A stretch of DNA of 64,000 bases from assembly GCA_003712165.1 (NCBI GenBank), contig RHLH01000001.1, forward strand, positions 62,001 to 126,000, read 5' to 3'. Below, piece after piece: positions 25,127-33,008 of this stretch. The notes under the pieces were generated by a model that did no database searches, was not told the origin of the DNA, and saw only the letters and a list, made by a program, of their open reading frames with translations. The DNA is from Phycisphaera sp. GTDB lineage: Bacteria > Planctomycetota > Phycisphaerae > Phycisphaerales > UBA1924. Numbering within the stretch: the first letter of the stretch is position 1; every line of letters starts with the position of its first letter. Position numbers and translations under genes: made by a program.

Positions 25127-25756
25127 ATGTTCAAGACTGCCTGTGTTGTTTCTGTTGTTGCGATCGCCGGTTCGGCTCAGTCGCAGGTCTGGCCTCAGTT
25201 CGAGGGTGCGATGAAGCACGTGCTGATCACATTCGACGGCACGAATGTCGGTGTTGAGATTGATCACCTGGTCAACCCGGAGCCCACGCCGCTTCCAATG
25301 GTGAACTATGGCGATGCGCACACCTCGCCCGCCGACGTGCTGGACGGGATGTACATATCGAGCCAGTACGGCTTCCTGGCCGACGGACTGATTTCCCTGC
25401 CGCAGGACGCGGCAATCTGGGTTGAGATGACCGGTGCGACACCGGGTCTCGAGATCTATGAGGGCGGGAGGCGCATGATGCGCGCGAGCCACACCTACGC
25501 GCCGATCTTTGGTACTGATGGCTCGGACGCTGCGTGGCAGTGGGACGGCAACATGCACCACCCGTGGGTCGCAGCGCCGGCGCTGGGTGATTACGAAGCG
25601 ATCTTCGAGGTATACATCGGCGATGCAGTCACCGGCGCGAGGCTCTCGGGCTACGTGTCCGACGAGGTAACGCTTGACTGGGTTGCGATTCCTTCGCCCG
25701 CCTCGGCGAGCCTGCTCGGCCTCGCGGGTGCCGCCGCGTTGCGCCGTCGCCGCTGA
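25127..25756 (+). CDS. Secreted protein with PEP-CTERM-like tail (cassette A, gene 3)
   Basis: A 209-residue secreted protein. A signal peptide (MFKTACVVSVVAIAGSAQSQ) and an ectodomain marked by GAMKHVLITFDG, ADVLDGMYISSQYGFLADG and YAPIFGTDGSD...WQWDGNM are followed by a sorting tail PSPASASLLGLAGAAALRRRR. This resembles PEP-CTERM signals read by exosortases, with PSP in place of PEP. The next gene has the same ectodomain but a dockerin tail. A hairpin (CCGGGC 25090-25095 / GCCCGG 25104-25109) sits just upstream of the ribosome site. Ectodomain function unknown. Confidence 0.8.
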   Translation: MFKTACVVSVVAIAGSAQSQVWPQFEGAMKHVLITFDGTNVGVEIDHLVNPEPTPLPMVNYGDAHTSPADVLDGMYISSQYGFLADGLISLPQDAAIWVEMTGATPGLEIYEGGRRMMRASHTYAPIFGTDGSDAAWQWDGNMHHPWVAAPALGDYEAIFEVYIGDAVTGARLSGYVSDEVTLDWVAIPSPASASLLGLAGAAALRRRR

Positions 25757-25846
25757 TCGTGAGATTCCTTTTTCGCTGCCCGCTCGGCCGGTGAGAACCG
25801 GCCGGGCGGATTCAAGAAGCTTGATTTACTGACAGGAGAACGCACG

Positions 25847-26551
25847 ATGATGCGGCAACTGATCTTGGCAACGACTGTTTCGATGTTCGCGGGCGTGAGT
25901 GCCGCGCAGGCTCCAAACCTCGGCGGGGCGATGCTCCACATCCTGATCGAGCAGGACGGCGACGGCCTCGTGCTCGAGTACGAGACCCCGGTGTCTGGCC
26001 CTATCGAGCTGTTCCTCTATCCGGGCGAGATGTACAACGGCGCCGCGTCCGTGCTCGACGAGACGTACTACAGCGGGCGTTACGGCTGGCTGGCCAACGG
26101 GTTCTTCAACCTGCCCGCGGGTTCGGGTGTGTTCGTTGAGAACCTCGGCACGACAGCGGGGCTCGGTGTGTACGACGCGTTCAGCTACGCGCCGATCCTC
26201 GGCACCGATGGGTCGAGCGATATCTGGCAGTGGTCGGGCCAGATGACGCACAACTGGTACTCGGCGACCGAGCCCGGTGTGTACAGCGCTTCGTACCGCG
26301 TGTACGTTGGCAACGCGACGACGCAGGAGCCTCTTGCCGGGTGGGAGCCCGCCGAGATCATGCTCGAGTGGTTCGTGCCGTTCGACTGTGTCGCAGACGT
26401 GAACGGCGACGGGATGCTCTCGCCCACAGACTTTACGGCGTGGATCAACGCTTACAACAACGGCGATCCCCAATGCGACCAGAACGGCGACGGCGCGTGC
26501 ACGCCGACCGACTTCACAGCGTGGATTGCCAATTACAACGCGGGGTGCTGA
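25847..26551 (+). CDS. Secreted dockerin protein (cassette A, gene 4)
   Basis: A 234-residue secreted protein with a signal peptide, the same ectodomain as the preceding gene (GAMLHILIEQDG, ASVLDETYYSGRYGWLANG, YAPILGTDGSSDIWQWSG) and a C-terminal GC-type dockerin: DVNGDGMLSPTDF and DQNGDGACTPTDF calcium-loop repeats with four Cys, ending in NAGC. Dockerins normally bind cohesins or anchor proteins to a scaffold; no cohesin is in the window. ATG 25847 has AGGAGA upstream. The next Cys-cluster gene starts 10 bp after its stop. A 7-bp hairpin (25786-25803) lies between genes 3 and 4. Confidence 0.85.
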   Translation: MMRQLILATTVSMFAGVSAAQAPNLGGAMLHILIEQDGDGLVLEYETPVSGPIELFLYPGEMYNGAASVLDETYYSGRYGWLANGFFNLPAGSGVFVENLGTTAGLGVYDAFSYAPILGTDGSSDIWQWSGQMTHNWYSATEPGVYSASYRVYVGNATTQEPLAGWEPAEIMLEWFVPFDCVADVNGDGMLSPTDFTAWINAYNNGDPQCDQNGDGACTPTDFTAWIANYNAGC

Positions 26552-26561
26552 GCAGGGATAG

Positions 26562-26960
26562 ATGAGAAGGGGCGGCCGATCATTCTGGCTCTCGTTGCTG
26601 CTGGCGCTGTGGTACGCGCTGGCGGCGCTGCCTGCGCTGCCCGTGAACTGGGCTGGCGGCGACCAGAACGACGTGGGTCACAACCCGGCGTGCAAGTGTG
26701 TGTCGTGCGCGGGCGGTGATGCGTGCTGCTGTGTGCCGGTCGAGGAAGAAGAAGACGACGAGAGCGACGGGCCCAACTGGGCGTCCGTTGATTGCTCAGT
26801 CTTTGCGGGCTGGCTTCTTGCGAAGAAGGCGCCCGCGGTGGTAGCGGAGCTCGGCCAGCTCGGCGGGTTCCGGTGCCACGGTGCGAGCCCGGGAATTGGG
26901 TACACGAGCCTAGAGGGGAGAGAGATCGGTGTACCCGAGCCCCCGCCGCGATTGATCTGA
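26562..26960 (+). CDS. Cys-cluster small exported protein (cassette B, gene 1)
   Basis: A 132-residue protein with an N-terminal hydrophobic helix (FWLSLLLALWYALAALPAL), then CKCVSCAGGDACCCVP, an acidic run (EEEEDDESD), a later Cys (SVDCS) and C-terminal PEPPPRLI. Paralogue of the gene at 23729. The Cys cluster next to an acidic run could bind metal ions; this is not tested. ATG 26562 is 10 bp after the dockerin gene stop, so all eight genes from 23729 to 29251 may be one transcript. Confidence 0.75.
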   Translation: MRRGGRSFWLSLLLALWYALAALPALPVNWAGGDQNDVGHNPACKCVSCAGGDACCCVPVEEEEDDESDGPNWASVDCSVFAGWLLAKKAPAVVAELGQLGGFRCHGASPGIGYTSLEGREIGVPEPPPRLI

Positions 26961-27042
26961 AGAACCAGACTGCTGAACGGCTTTCTTCGGAGATATCGCG
27001 GTCGGCATGCGCGCGTGCGCGTGCCGACACGGAGGCACTGCT

Positions 27043-27723
27043 ATGGCGCGCTCGCTGCACGCCGGCTTCACACTCATCGAACTCCTCGTGGTCATCGCGA
27101 TCATTGCTTTGCTGATCGGGATTCTGCTCCCGGCGCTCGGCAAGGCGCGTGCGTCAGCGCGTTCGCTGCGCTGTCTGGCCAACGAGCGTTCGATGGGGCA
27201 GTCCGTGACGCTCTACCAGAACGACTGGGACGGGCACTTCCCGCTCTCGAGCCACTCGACCGGCACGCTGCTGGACTCGTGGCTCGATGTGCTGGAGGAC
27301 GGTTACGGGCTTGACCCTGCGGTGAAGCGTTGCCCTGAGGACGAGGACTTCGAGCGGAGACCCTTTAGTTATGTCACCAACGATCACTTCGAGGCGCTGA
27401 CTCCGGGGATTGATTTCGACCCGTTCACGGGTCAGACACTCCCGGGCGGTCGTCGGCGAGCTATCACGAGGGTTCACCAGGTGTTGTACCCGTCGGAGAC
27501 CGCGTACGCGGTCGAGTGGGCGGGCTCGGGCGACATCGACCATCTCCACTCGGTGGGATGGGAAGCCGCGGAAGAGATTTCGCAGCAGGTCGCGGTGACT
27601 CGTCACGGCATTTCCTCGAACTTCATCTTTGCAGACGGGCACGCAGCATCCCTGACGTGGGAGGGTGTGCAAGACAGATTCAACGCGGGCCGACCTTTGT
27701 TCAACCCCGTAGGAGGGGAGTAG
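27043..27723 (+). CDS. Prepilin-type protein, H-X9-DG (cassette B, gene 2)
   Basis: A 226-residue pseudopilin-like protein with leader GFTLIELLVVIAIIALLIG and an intact H-X9-DG motif (HGISSNFIFADGH) near the C-terminus, as in many planctomycete type II secretion-like pilins. ATG 27043 is supported by GGAGG; an upstream ATG at 27007 would add a Cys/Arg-rich leader and is less likely. Paralogue of the gene at 24285 (identical leader, same position in the unit). Confidence 0.87.
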   Translation: MARSLHAGFTLIELLVVIAIIALLIGILLPALGKARASARSLRCLANERSMGQSVTLYQNDWDGHFPLSSHSTGTLLDSWLDVLEDGYGLDPAVKRCPEDEDFERRPFSYVTNDHFEALTPGIDFDPFTGQTLPGGRRRAITRVHQVLYPSETAYAVEWAGSGDIDHLHSVGWEAAEEISQQVAVTRHGISSNFIFADGHAASLTWEGVQDRFNAGRPLFNPVGGE

Positions 27724-27767
27724 GCCCGGTTCCATCTCATTCATTTGTATGAGAAAGAGATCATATC

Positions 27768-28400
27768 ATGAAAATTGCAACAATCGCTTCGGTTTCGCTT
27801 CTGGCCGGCACTGCTTCGGCTCAGCACCACCACCTATCGATCAACACCGACGGCACAACGACCATCATCGAGGCGGGTTATCTCGCCAGTGAGACCGACT
27901 GGAGCATCGATACCAATGGGTATGTGAATTTCCAGGGCTCGATCAACGTCTATCACACGCATGACAACCACGGCGGGTACTCCTTCGGGAACACCACGAC
28001 GATCACGAGCGACTTCTTCGCAGCCACGGGCAACCTCGATGGGGGCGACTTCTACTACGAACTCGTGAGCCTCACGCCGGTGAACGGCGGGAGCGCTACC
28101 AACGCGATCTGGGGCTTTGCTGAACACGGCGGCGGCCCCGGCTTCGACATCGAGGGCTCGCTCGACGGCGCGACGCGTATCGAGCGCTCGTTCGGCATCG
28201 GTGTCGGCAACCACCCGCACGGGCAGGTCACTGGCATCAACGGCACGGGCATCTACGACCTGGCGATCGTTGCTTGGGATGCCAACGGCGTGTACGCGGA
28301 CTCCGCTCCCGTCACGCTCCGGATCAACGCGGTCCCGGCTCCGGCCTCGGCTGCGCTGTTCGGTGTTGCTGGTCTTGCGGCTGCTCGCCGCAGGCGATAA
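27768..28400 (+). CDS. Secreted His-rich protein with PEP-CTERM-like tail (cassette B, gene 3)
   Basis: A 210-residue secreted protein. After the signal peptide comes QHHHLSINTDG, then a His-rich ectodomain (VYHTHDNHGGY, TSDFFAATGNLDGGDFYYE, GFAEHGGGPG, GVGNHPHGQ, GIYDLAIVAWDANGVY) and a tail PAPASAALFGVAGLAAARRRR of PEP-CTERM style. The His pattern recalls secreted zinc-related families such as the all3515-type PEP-CTERM proteins; that link is tentative. The next gene carries the same ectodomain with a dockerin tail. Confidence 0.8.
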   Translation: MKIATIASVSLLAGTASAQHHHLSINTDGTTTIIEAGYLASETDWSIDTNGYVNFQGSINVYHTHDNHGGYSFGNTTTITSDFFAATGNLDGGDFYYELVSLTPVNGGSATNAIWGFAEHGGGPGFDIEGSLDGATRIERSFGIGVGNHPHGQVTGINGTGIYDLAIVAWDANGVYADSAPVTLRINAVPAPASAALFGVAGLAAARRRR

Positions 28401-28483
28401 CTGACCAACCCCCGCGCTTGGCTCGCGAAAGCGGGCCTGGCGCTTTGTTGTGAGTATGAAACTCTTGCGCTGGAGAGCGAACG

Positions 28484-29251
28484 ATGCACAGAATGATGAC
28501 AATGGCTTGTGTTGGTGTTGTGATGGCCGGCTCCGTGTCGGCGCAGGATCACTTTCACATGACGGTGGACACGGTCCCGACGCCGGGCTTGTCGCAGACG
28601 GTGATCAAGGCGGGTTACCTGGGGAACGAGTCGCTGTACTCGATCGAGAACGGCAGGCTTATGTTCGACGGTGAGATCGCGGTCGTGAACCTCGAGAACC
28701 AGATATCGGGCGGCGCGTTCGATGGTTACTTCGGTGGGAACGGCATCGTGCTGACGAGCGACTTCTTCTTCTCGACCGGGCGGTTGAGCGGGGGCGATTT
28801 CAACTATGAGATCGCAGAGGTGGCCACGCTCGTAGGGCCAGATGCGCGTGTGGTCTGGGTCCACGCGGCAGGGCCGGGTGTGTTCACGCTGCAGGCCGAC
28901 AGCGAAGCTGCTTCGCAGGCCGACCGGAGTTACAACGTTGGGATCGGGGGCCATCAGCACGCGCAGCTCGCGTTCATCGAGCACGAGGGGCTGTACGACA
29001 TCGCGTTCGTCGGCTGGGATTCGAACGGGATCTACCTGCAGTCCGAGACGGTGACCGTTCGCTTCCAAGCGGGGGAGCCGAACCTCTGCGTGGCTGATGT
29101 GAACGGCGACGGGACGCTCTCGCCCACAGACTTTACGGCGTGGATCAACGCGTACAACAACGGCGACCCCGAGTGCGATCAAAACGACGACGGCGCGTGC
29201 ACGCCGGCCGACTTCACGGCATGGATCGCGAATTACAATGCAGGATGCTGA
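28484..29251 (+). CDS. Secreted dockerin protein (cassette B, gene 4)
   Basis: A 255-residue secreted protein with the ectodomain of the previous gene (DHFHMTVDT, TSDFFFSTGRLSGGDFNYE, NVGIGGHQHAQ, GLYDIAFVGWDSNGIY) followed by a four-Cys GC-type dockerin (DVNGDGTLSPTDF, DQNDDGACTPADF). The His residues of the HxH and GxGxHxHxQ motifs are kept between the two proteins, suggesting a functional, possibly metal, site. A hairpin-prone spacer (CCCGC 28411 / GCGGG 28431) separates it from gene 3. Confidence 0.85.
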   Translation: MHRMMTMACVGVVMAGSVSAQDHFHMTVDTVPTPGLSQTVIKAGYLGNESLYSIENGRLMFDGEIAVVNLENQISGGAFDGYFGGNGIVLTSDFFFSTGRLSGGDFNYEIAEVATLVGPDARVVWVHAAGPGVFTLQADSEAASQADRSYNVGIGGHQHAQLAFIEHEGLYDIAFVGWDSNGIYLQSETVTVRFQAGEPNLCVADVNGDGTLSPTDFTAWINAYNNGDPECDQNDDGACTPADFTAWIANYNAGC

Positions 29252-29295
29252 ACTGCATCGTTGTATCTGGATAACAGTGTCTGTATGTTGGCACG

Positions 29296-30978
29296 ATGAA
29301 GAGAAGCAGAAACGCTGTTATTGGTGGCGGCGCCGTTGTTCTGTGTGTGTTCGCTTCGGCGGGTCAGCCGGTTTATACGGATGTGACCGGGCCGTCGGGG
29401 ACAGAGGACATCAGTTACGGGCGCGGGTCCGCGATGTATGACCTTGATCAGGATGGTCTGCTCGACATCATCACCGGAAACGCTGCGGGGCCGAACAAGG
29501 TTTTCCGCCAGCTTCCGGATCACACGTTCATCGTCATGAATGAACCTTGGGGTTTCGGCTCGCACGAGGACATGACGTGGGGAACGATTGTCAGTGATTT
29601 CGACAACGACGGCGACCCGGACGTGCTGTTTGTTAACGGGTCCGCGGGCGGCTTCGATCAGGTCGATCCTTGCCGGCTCTTCCGCAACGATTTGAAAGAG
29701 TTGGGCACGTTTACAGAAGTCGGTGCCAAGGCGGGTGATCTGGCTGTAGCAAGCGAGAATTTCGGGGGCACATCGTTCGATTTCGACAACGATGGTGACC
29801 TTGACATATTCCTCTCAAGCAAGTACCCAGAACAGCCTTCCAGGCTTCTCCGAAATGAAGGCGGGCTGCAGTTCAGCGATGTCGGGTTAGCCGCGGGAAT
29901 TGTGCACTCGAGTTCGTTCAGGCATTGCAGTATCGGGGATATCGATGGCGACGGATGGCTTGATATCGCTGTCGGCGCGCTCGATGGGCCTAATCGGCTC
30001 TACCGGAATAAAGGAGACGGGACATTCGTGGACATCGCTCCACAGTTGGGTGTCGATTCGCCCAATCAGAACTTCGGGCTCGCGCTGGAAGATTTCAATA
30101 ACGATGGGCATACCGATGTGTACATCCCGAAGTGGCAGCAAACGCCCAGTGGGCCCAGTGAGTTGTTTCTCAACATGGGCGACGGAACGCTGCAGGATGT
30201 GTCTGTTGCCAGCGGGATGACGGGCCAGACAGACATGGGTCACAACACGGTTGATATCAACCTGGATGGATACACGGATATTTTCGTCGGAACGGGCGCG
30301 CCACGGTTTGCGGACCACGATCTATTGCTGCTGGTCACCCCAGACGAGAACACGGGTCTGCGTGTGACGGACTACTCGGGCGAGTCGGGGATTCATGCGC
30401 TTGGCGGATCGAGGTGTCACGGGATTGTCTTTGGTGATTACGACAGAGACGGCGATCTCGATATCTATCTTAATAACGGCGGCCCGGGGCGCTACCCGGC
30501 AACAATCGAGAACAACCATTTGCTCAGGAACGATGGGCCGCCCGTGCCCTGGACAGCGATCACGCTAGAGGGGACCGAATCGAACCGCGACGGGATAGGT
30601 GCCAAGTGTGTCGCCACGACCTCAGACGGGAGAGAGATCCACAGGATGCACCGCTCTGGTAATGGGTTCTGCAATACCAACCCCGCGGAGGTTTGGTTCG
30701 GGCCTGGTGAGGAGAACACAATCACCAGGATCGATATCACCTGGCCCTCCGGTCTTAGGCAGTCTGTAGCTGATCCAGTGATGGGGACAATCACGAGAGT
30801 TGTCGAGCGGAGTTGTGACCCGGATGTGAACGAAGACGGGAAACTCACGCCCGCGGATTTCACGGCGTGGATCAACGCGTACAACACAAACGACGCAAAG
30901 TGCGACCAGAACCGTGACGGAGTATGTTCACCGACCGACTTCACAGCCTGGGTCGCCAAGTACAACGCGGGGTGCTGA
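29296..30978 (+). CDS. Secreted FG-GAP/ASPIC-UnbV protein with dockerin
   Basis: A 560-residue secreted beta-propeller. Repeated calcium-loop FG-GAP/VCBS motifs (YDLDQDGLLDIITG, SDFDNDGDPDVLFVNG, FDFDNDGDLDIFLS, GDIDGDGWLDIAVG, DFNNDGHTDVYIP, GDYDRDGDLDIYL) lead to an ASPIC/UnbV-like segment (LEGTESNRDGIGAKCVATTSDG, IDITWPSG) and a four-Cys GC-type dockerin. This resembles CRTAC1-type proteins. It starts 44 bp after cassette B and ends at a strong hairpin, so it may belong to the same transcript. Ligand unknown. Confidence 0.9.
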   Translation: MKRSRNAVIGGGAVVLCVFASAGQPVYTDVTGPSGTEDISYGRGSAMYDLDQDGLLDIITGNAAGPNKVFRQLPDHTFIVMNEPWGFGSHEDMTWGTIVSDFDNDGDPDVLFVNGSAGGFDQVDPCRLFRNDLKELGTFTEVGAKAGDLAVASENFGGTSFDFDNDGDLDIFLSSKYPEQPSRLLRNEGGLQFSDVGLAAGIVHSSSFRHCSIGDIDGDGWLDIAVGALDGPNRLYRNKGDGTFVDIAPQLGVDSPNQNFGLALEDFNNDGHTDVYIPKWQQTPSGPSELFLNMGDGTLQDVSVASGMTGQTDMGHNTVDINLDGYTDIFVGTGAPRFADHDLLLLVTPDENTGLRVTDYSGESGIHALGGSRCHGIVFGDYDRDGDLDIYLNNGGPGRYPATIENNHLLRNDGPPVPWTAITLEGTESNRDGIGAKCVATTSDGREIHRMHRSGNGFCNTNPAEVWFGPGEENTITRIDITWPSGLRQSVADPVMGTITRVVERSCDPDVNEDGKLTPADFTAWINAYNTNDAKCDQNRDGVCSPTDFTAWVAKYNAGC

Positions 30979-31013
30979 TTGGCTAGCCGACAAGGGTGTA
31001 GTTTATGAGAACA

Positions 31014-31040
31014 CCCCGCGCCTGGGGGGATGGCGCGGGG
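31014..31040. terminator. Terminator-like hairpin
   Basis: A 9-bp GC-only stem (CCCCGCGCC / GGCGCGGGG) with a 9-nt loop lies between the dockerin gene stop and the convergent YHS gene stop. No T-run follows, so it may act in both directions in a GC-rich genome. Confidence 0.6.
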
Positions 31041-31072
31041 CGTCTGTGTGGAGCGGGCTCGGTTTGAAGTGA

Positions 31073-31978
31073 TTAGTTGCCGACCTTCTCCCAGTGCTGC
31101 TGGGCCTTTTCAACGAGTTCTTTATCGCTGCCCTTGCCCCAGAGTTCGTGAGCGTTGATGTCGTCGTTGTTCAGGTAGAGGTAGAGTTTGTCGTCGATGA
31201 CGCGGAACTTGGTGGGGTCGATTGGGAACTTATCCTCGACAGTCATCCCGAATGCGCACCAGCCGCCGCACTGAGGCTCGTATCTGCTCGGGTTGCTGTT
31301 GAACTTGTCGAGTTGCTTCTGCGAGGTGAGGTGGTAGGTGACACCATTGTGTGTAGCGGCGAACCTGGGGTCGCCCAGTTCTGGTTTACCCTTTGTGAAG
31401 TACGACACAGGGCTGTAGCCCTCTAGCCCGACGCCGCTGGAGGGGACGTTCCGTCCACCGGTGTAGGCCTTGCTCGATGAGGATGATTTGGCAGACCAGT
31501 AGTTGTTGGCCTTCTCACGGACTTCGTTCTTGTCGGCGTCGAGCCAGAGTTGTTTGGCGTTGACCTCGTCGTTCTTCAGGAAGAGGTGAGTCTTGCCCTC
31601 GATCACGAGGAAGCTCGTCGGGTCGGGGATGAAGATGGAGTCGACAGAGCAACCGAAGGCGCAGTTGCCGCCGTACGCGGGGATGAAGCGGTCGGGGTTC
31701 TTGATGAACGCCTGCCTTTGCCGGTCGTTGGTGAAGAAGTAGGTGATGCCCTCGTGCTCGGCGGCGTAAGCGGGTGAGCCCGGCTCGGCGCGGTTGTTGG
31801 TGATGTAGGAGACGGGGCTGTAGCCAGAGATGCCAACCCGGATGGTGTGCACTCTGTGCGCGGGTTCGGCGCTCGTTTCTACAAGCTGTCGTGATTCGAG
31901 CGAGGTTGTGGTGTGAGCCAGGGCTTGTGGGGCCAGGGCGATGCAGGTCGAGATCAGAAGCGGTGCGAACGTGTTCAT
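31073..31978 (-). CDS. Secreted tandem YHS-domain protein
   Basis: A 301-residue secreted protein with signal peptide (ISTCIALAPQALA) and two YHS-type domains: GYSPVSYITNNRAEPGS...GITYFF...NPDRFIPAYGGNCAFG and GYSPVSYFTKGKPELGD...GVTYHL...NPSRYEPQCGGWCAFG. Each ends with YGG/CGG and a Cys pair, then a similar tail (LFLKNDEVNAKQLW, LYLNNDDINAHELW). YHS domains are often metal-linked, and the 'YHS domain-containing' family has no assigned reaction. The internal repeat shows duplication within the gene. The cupin gene lies 39 bp upstream on the same strand. Confidence 0.85.
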   Translation of the reverse strand: MNTFAPLLISTCIALAPQALAHTTTSLESRQLVETSAEPAHRVHTIRVGISGYSPVSYITNNRAEPGSPAYAAEHEGITYFFTNDRQRQAFIKNPDRFIPAYGGNCAFGCSVDSIFIPDPTSFLVIEGKTHLFLKNDEVNAKQLWLDADKNEVREKANNYWSAKSSSSSKAYTGGRNVPSSGVGLEGYSPVSYFTKGKPELGDPRFAATHNGVTYHLTSQKQLDKFNSNPSRYEPQCGGWCAFGMTVEDKFPIDPTKFRVIDDKLYLYLNNDDINAHELWGKGSDKELVEKAQQHWEKVGN

Positions 31979-32017
31979 TGTGTTTCCTTTCGTGTGTTGC
32001 GGTGTTTCTGTGATCGA

Positions 32018-32467
32018 TTAGCTGTGGAACGTCAGTCCGAAACTCTGGCAGAGTTTCGTGATGTGCTCCTCGTGCTCGCGGTCCGCGGCGAGCTCACGGC
32101 TGAGCGCGAGGAAGAAGTTGTCGAGGTTGCCGGGCAGGAGCACGGCGAGCAGCCTCGAGGGCGAATTGCCTATGTTGACGTAGCCGTGCGGGATGTCCTT
32201 TGGGAGCAGTGCGCACGTTCCGGGCGTTGCGGTCATGGTTGTGTCTCCGAGGGTGACTTCGATCTCTCCCTCGAGCAGGTAGACGAGTTCGTCCTCGTCG
32301 CTGTGTGTGTGGAGGCCGACGCCTTCGCCCGGTTTTGAGACGAACTCGACGACACTGAATGCGCCGTTGGTGTCATCGCTCCGGATCTTGCGAACGAGTT
32401 GCGACCCTCCGATGTTGAGACGTGTTTCGTCGTTCGGGGTTGTGACCACCGGGGCCTGAGTGGACAT
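32018..32467 (-). CDS. Cupin-domain protein
   Basis: A 149-residue single-cupin protein. The metal-binding motif is clear: GVGLHTHSDEDELVYLLEGE (His-x-His...Glu), with the second motif PKDIPHGYVNIG. ATG 32467 was chosen because AGGAG lies just upstream; the frame is open further but unconvincing. Cupins of this kind can be dioxygenases, isomerases or simple binding proteins, and the substrate is not predictable. It probably shares a transcript with the YHS gene downstream. Confidence 0.85.
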   Translation of the reverse strand: MSTQAPVVTTPNDETRLNIGGSQLVRKIRSDDTNGAFSVVEFVSKPGEGVGLHTHSDEDELVYLLEGEIEVTLGDTTMTATPGTCALLPKDIPHGYVNIGNSPSRLLAVLLPGNLDNFFLALSRELAADREHEEHITKLCQSFGLTFHS

Positions 32468-32964
32468 GGGATAACTCCTGCGGCTTGACCGCGTTGTGTG
32501 ATTGGTGTGAACGGATTGGCGGCCGGGCGTTCGTGCGTCGGCAGCAGCATCACAGCGCACAAGGGGGCGCGTCTTTGGTTGTGGGTTTATGAATCAGGGG
32601 TTGTGTTTGCGCGTGGGCGCAGTGTCCCTGCGAAGCGGCGCAGCTCGTTAGAAGACGGCCAGCCCGGTCCCGTTGAGCGAGGCTTGCAGGGGATCCCTGC
32701 GGTCGCAACGGGGAGACGCTTCAGGCATACGGGGGGGTGCCATGCCACCCAGAACCCGTGCCCGGGTGGTTCTTATTCCGATGCCCATATCAAAAACTGA
32801 GAATCGTGCGGCGGATCAGCCCCGGGCCGTAGCTTCGGCGAGTGCCTGAATGCACGATGAAACGCCCATTCAGAGTCTCTAGGCCCGTTGTTATAAGACC
32901 TAGAAGCCGGTTTCACCTATAGAGCGAAACGAGCAGACGCGGAACCCGTAGAAAGCACATATAG
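32468..32964. other. Long intergenic region with nested inverted repeats
   Basis: About 500 bp without a believable gene. It holds a nested structure: CCCGTTG (32669-32675) pairs with CAACGGG (32706-32712) around a hairpin GCAGGG-GAT-CCCTGC (32686-32700). Downstream, CCACCC (32735-32740) pairs with GGGTGG (32764-32769) and is followed by TTCTTATT, terminator-like on the + strand. A small RNA transcribed rightward is possible. No known family was recognised. Confidence 0.4.
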
Positions 32965-32978
32965 TTAGTATTTACTAA
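32965..32978. promoter_or_regulatory. AT-rich palindrome before the lipid operon
   Basis: Perfect inverted repeat TTAGTA-TT-TACTAA in an AT-rich stretch ending about 30 bp upstream of ATG 33009, in an otherwise GC-rich context. Position fits an operator or promoter element for the three-gene operon. No regulator gene is adjacent. Confidence 0.4.
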
Positions 32979-33008
32979 TAATCAATCGGTGTGCATCGGG
33001 GTTTGGCT

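Larger units (their letters stand above)
23729..26551 (+). repeat. Four-gene cassette, copy A
   Basis: Gene order: Cys-cluster protein, prepilin-like, PEP-CTERM-like, dockerin. The same order returns in copy B at 26562-29251. Gaps are 94, 89 and 90 bp. Genes 1 and 2 are clear paralogues of their copy-B equivalents; genes 3 and 4 share an ectodomain with each other but not with copy B. It is a gene-level repeat, not a long DNA-level identity. Confidence 0.8.
26562..29251 (+). repeat. Four-gene cassette, copy B
   Basis: Second copy of the Cys-cluster, prepilin, PEP-CTERM-like, dockerin order, directly after copy A with 10 bp between. Internal gaps are 82, 44 and 83 bp. The ectodomain family in genes 3 and 4 differs from copy A, while the anchor types and order are the same. 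Confidence 0.8.

Noticed and set aside
25650..28400. Exosortase gene to match the PEP-CTERM-like tails
   Set aside because: No exosortase-like membrane protein was found in the window; it is probably elsewhere in the genome.
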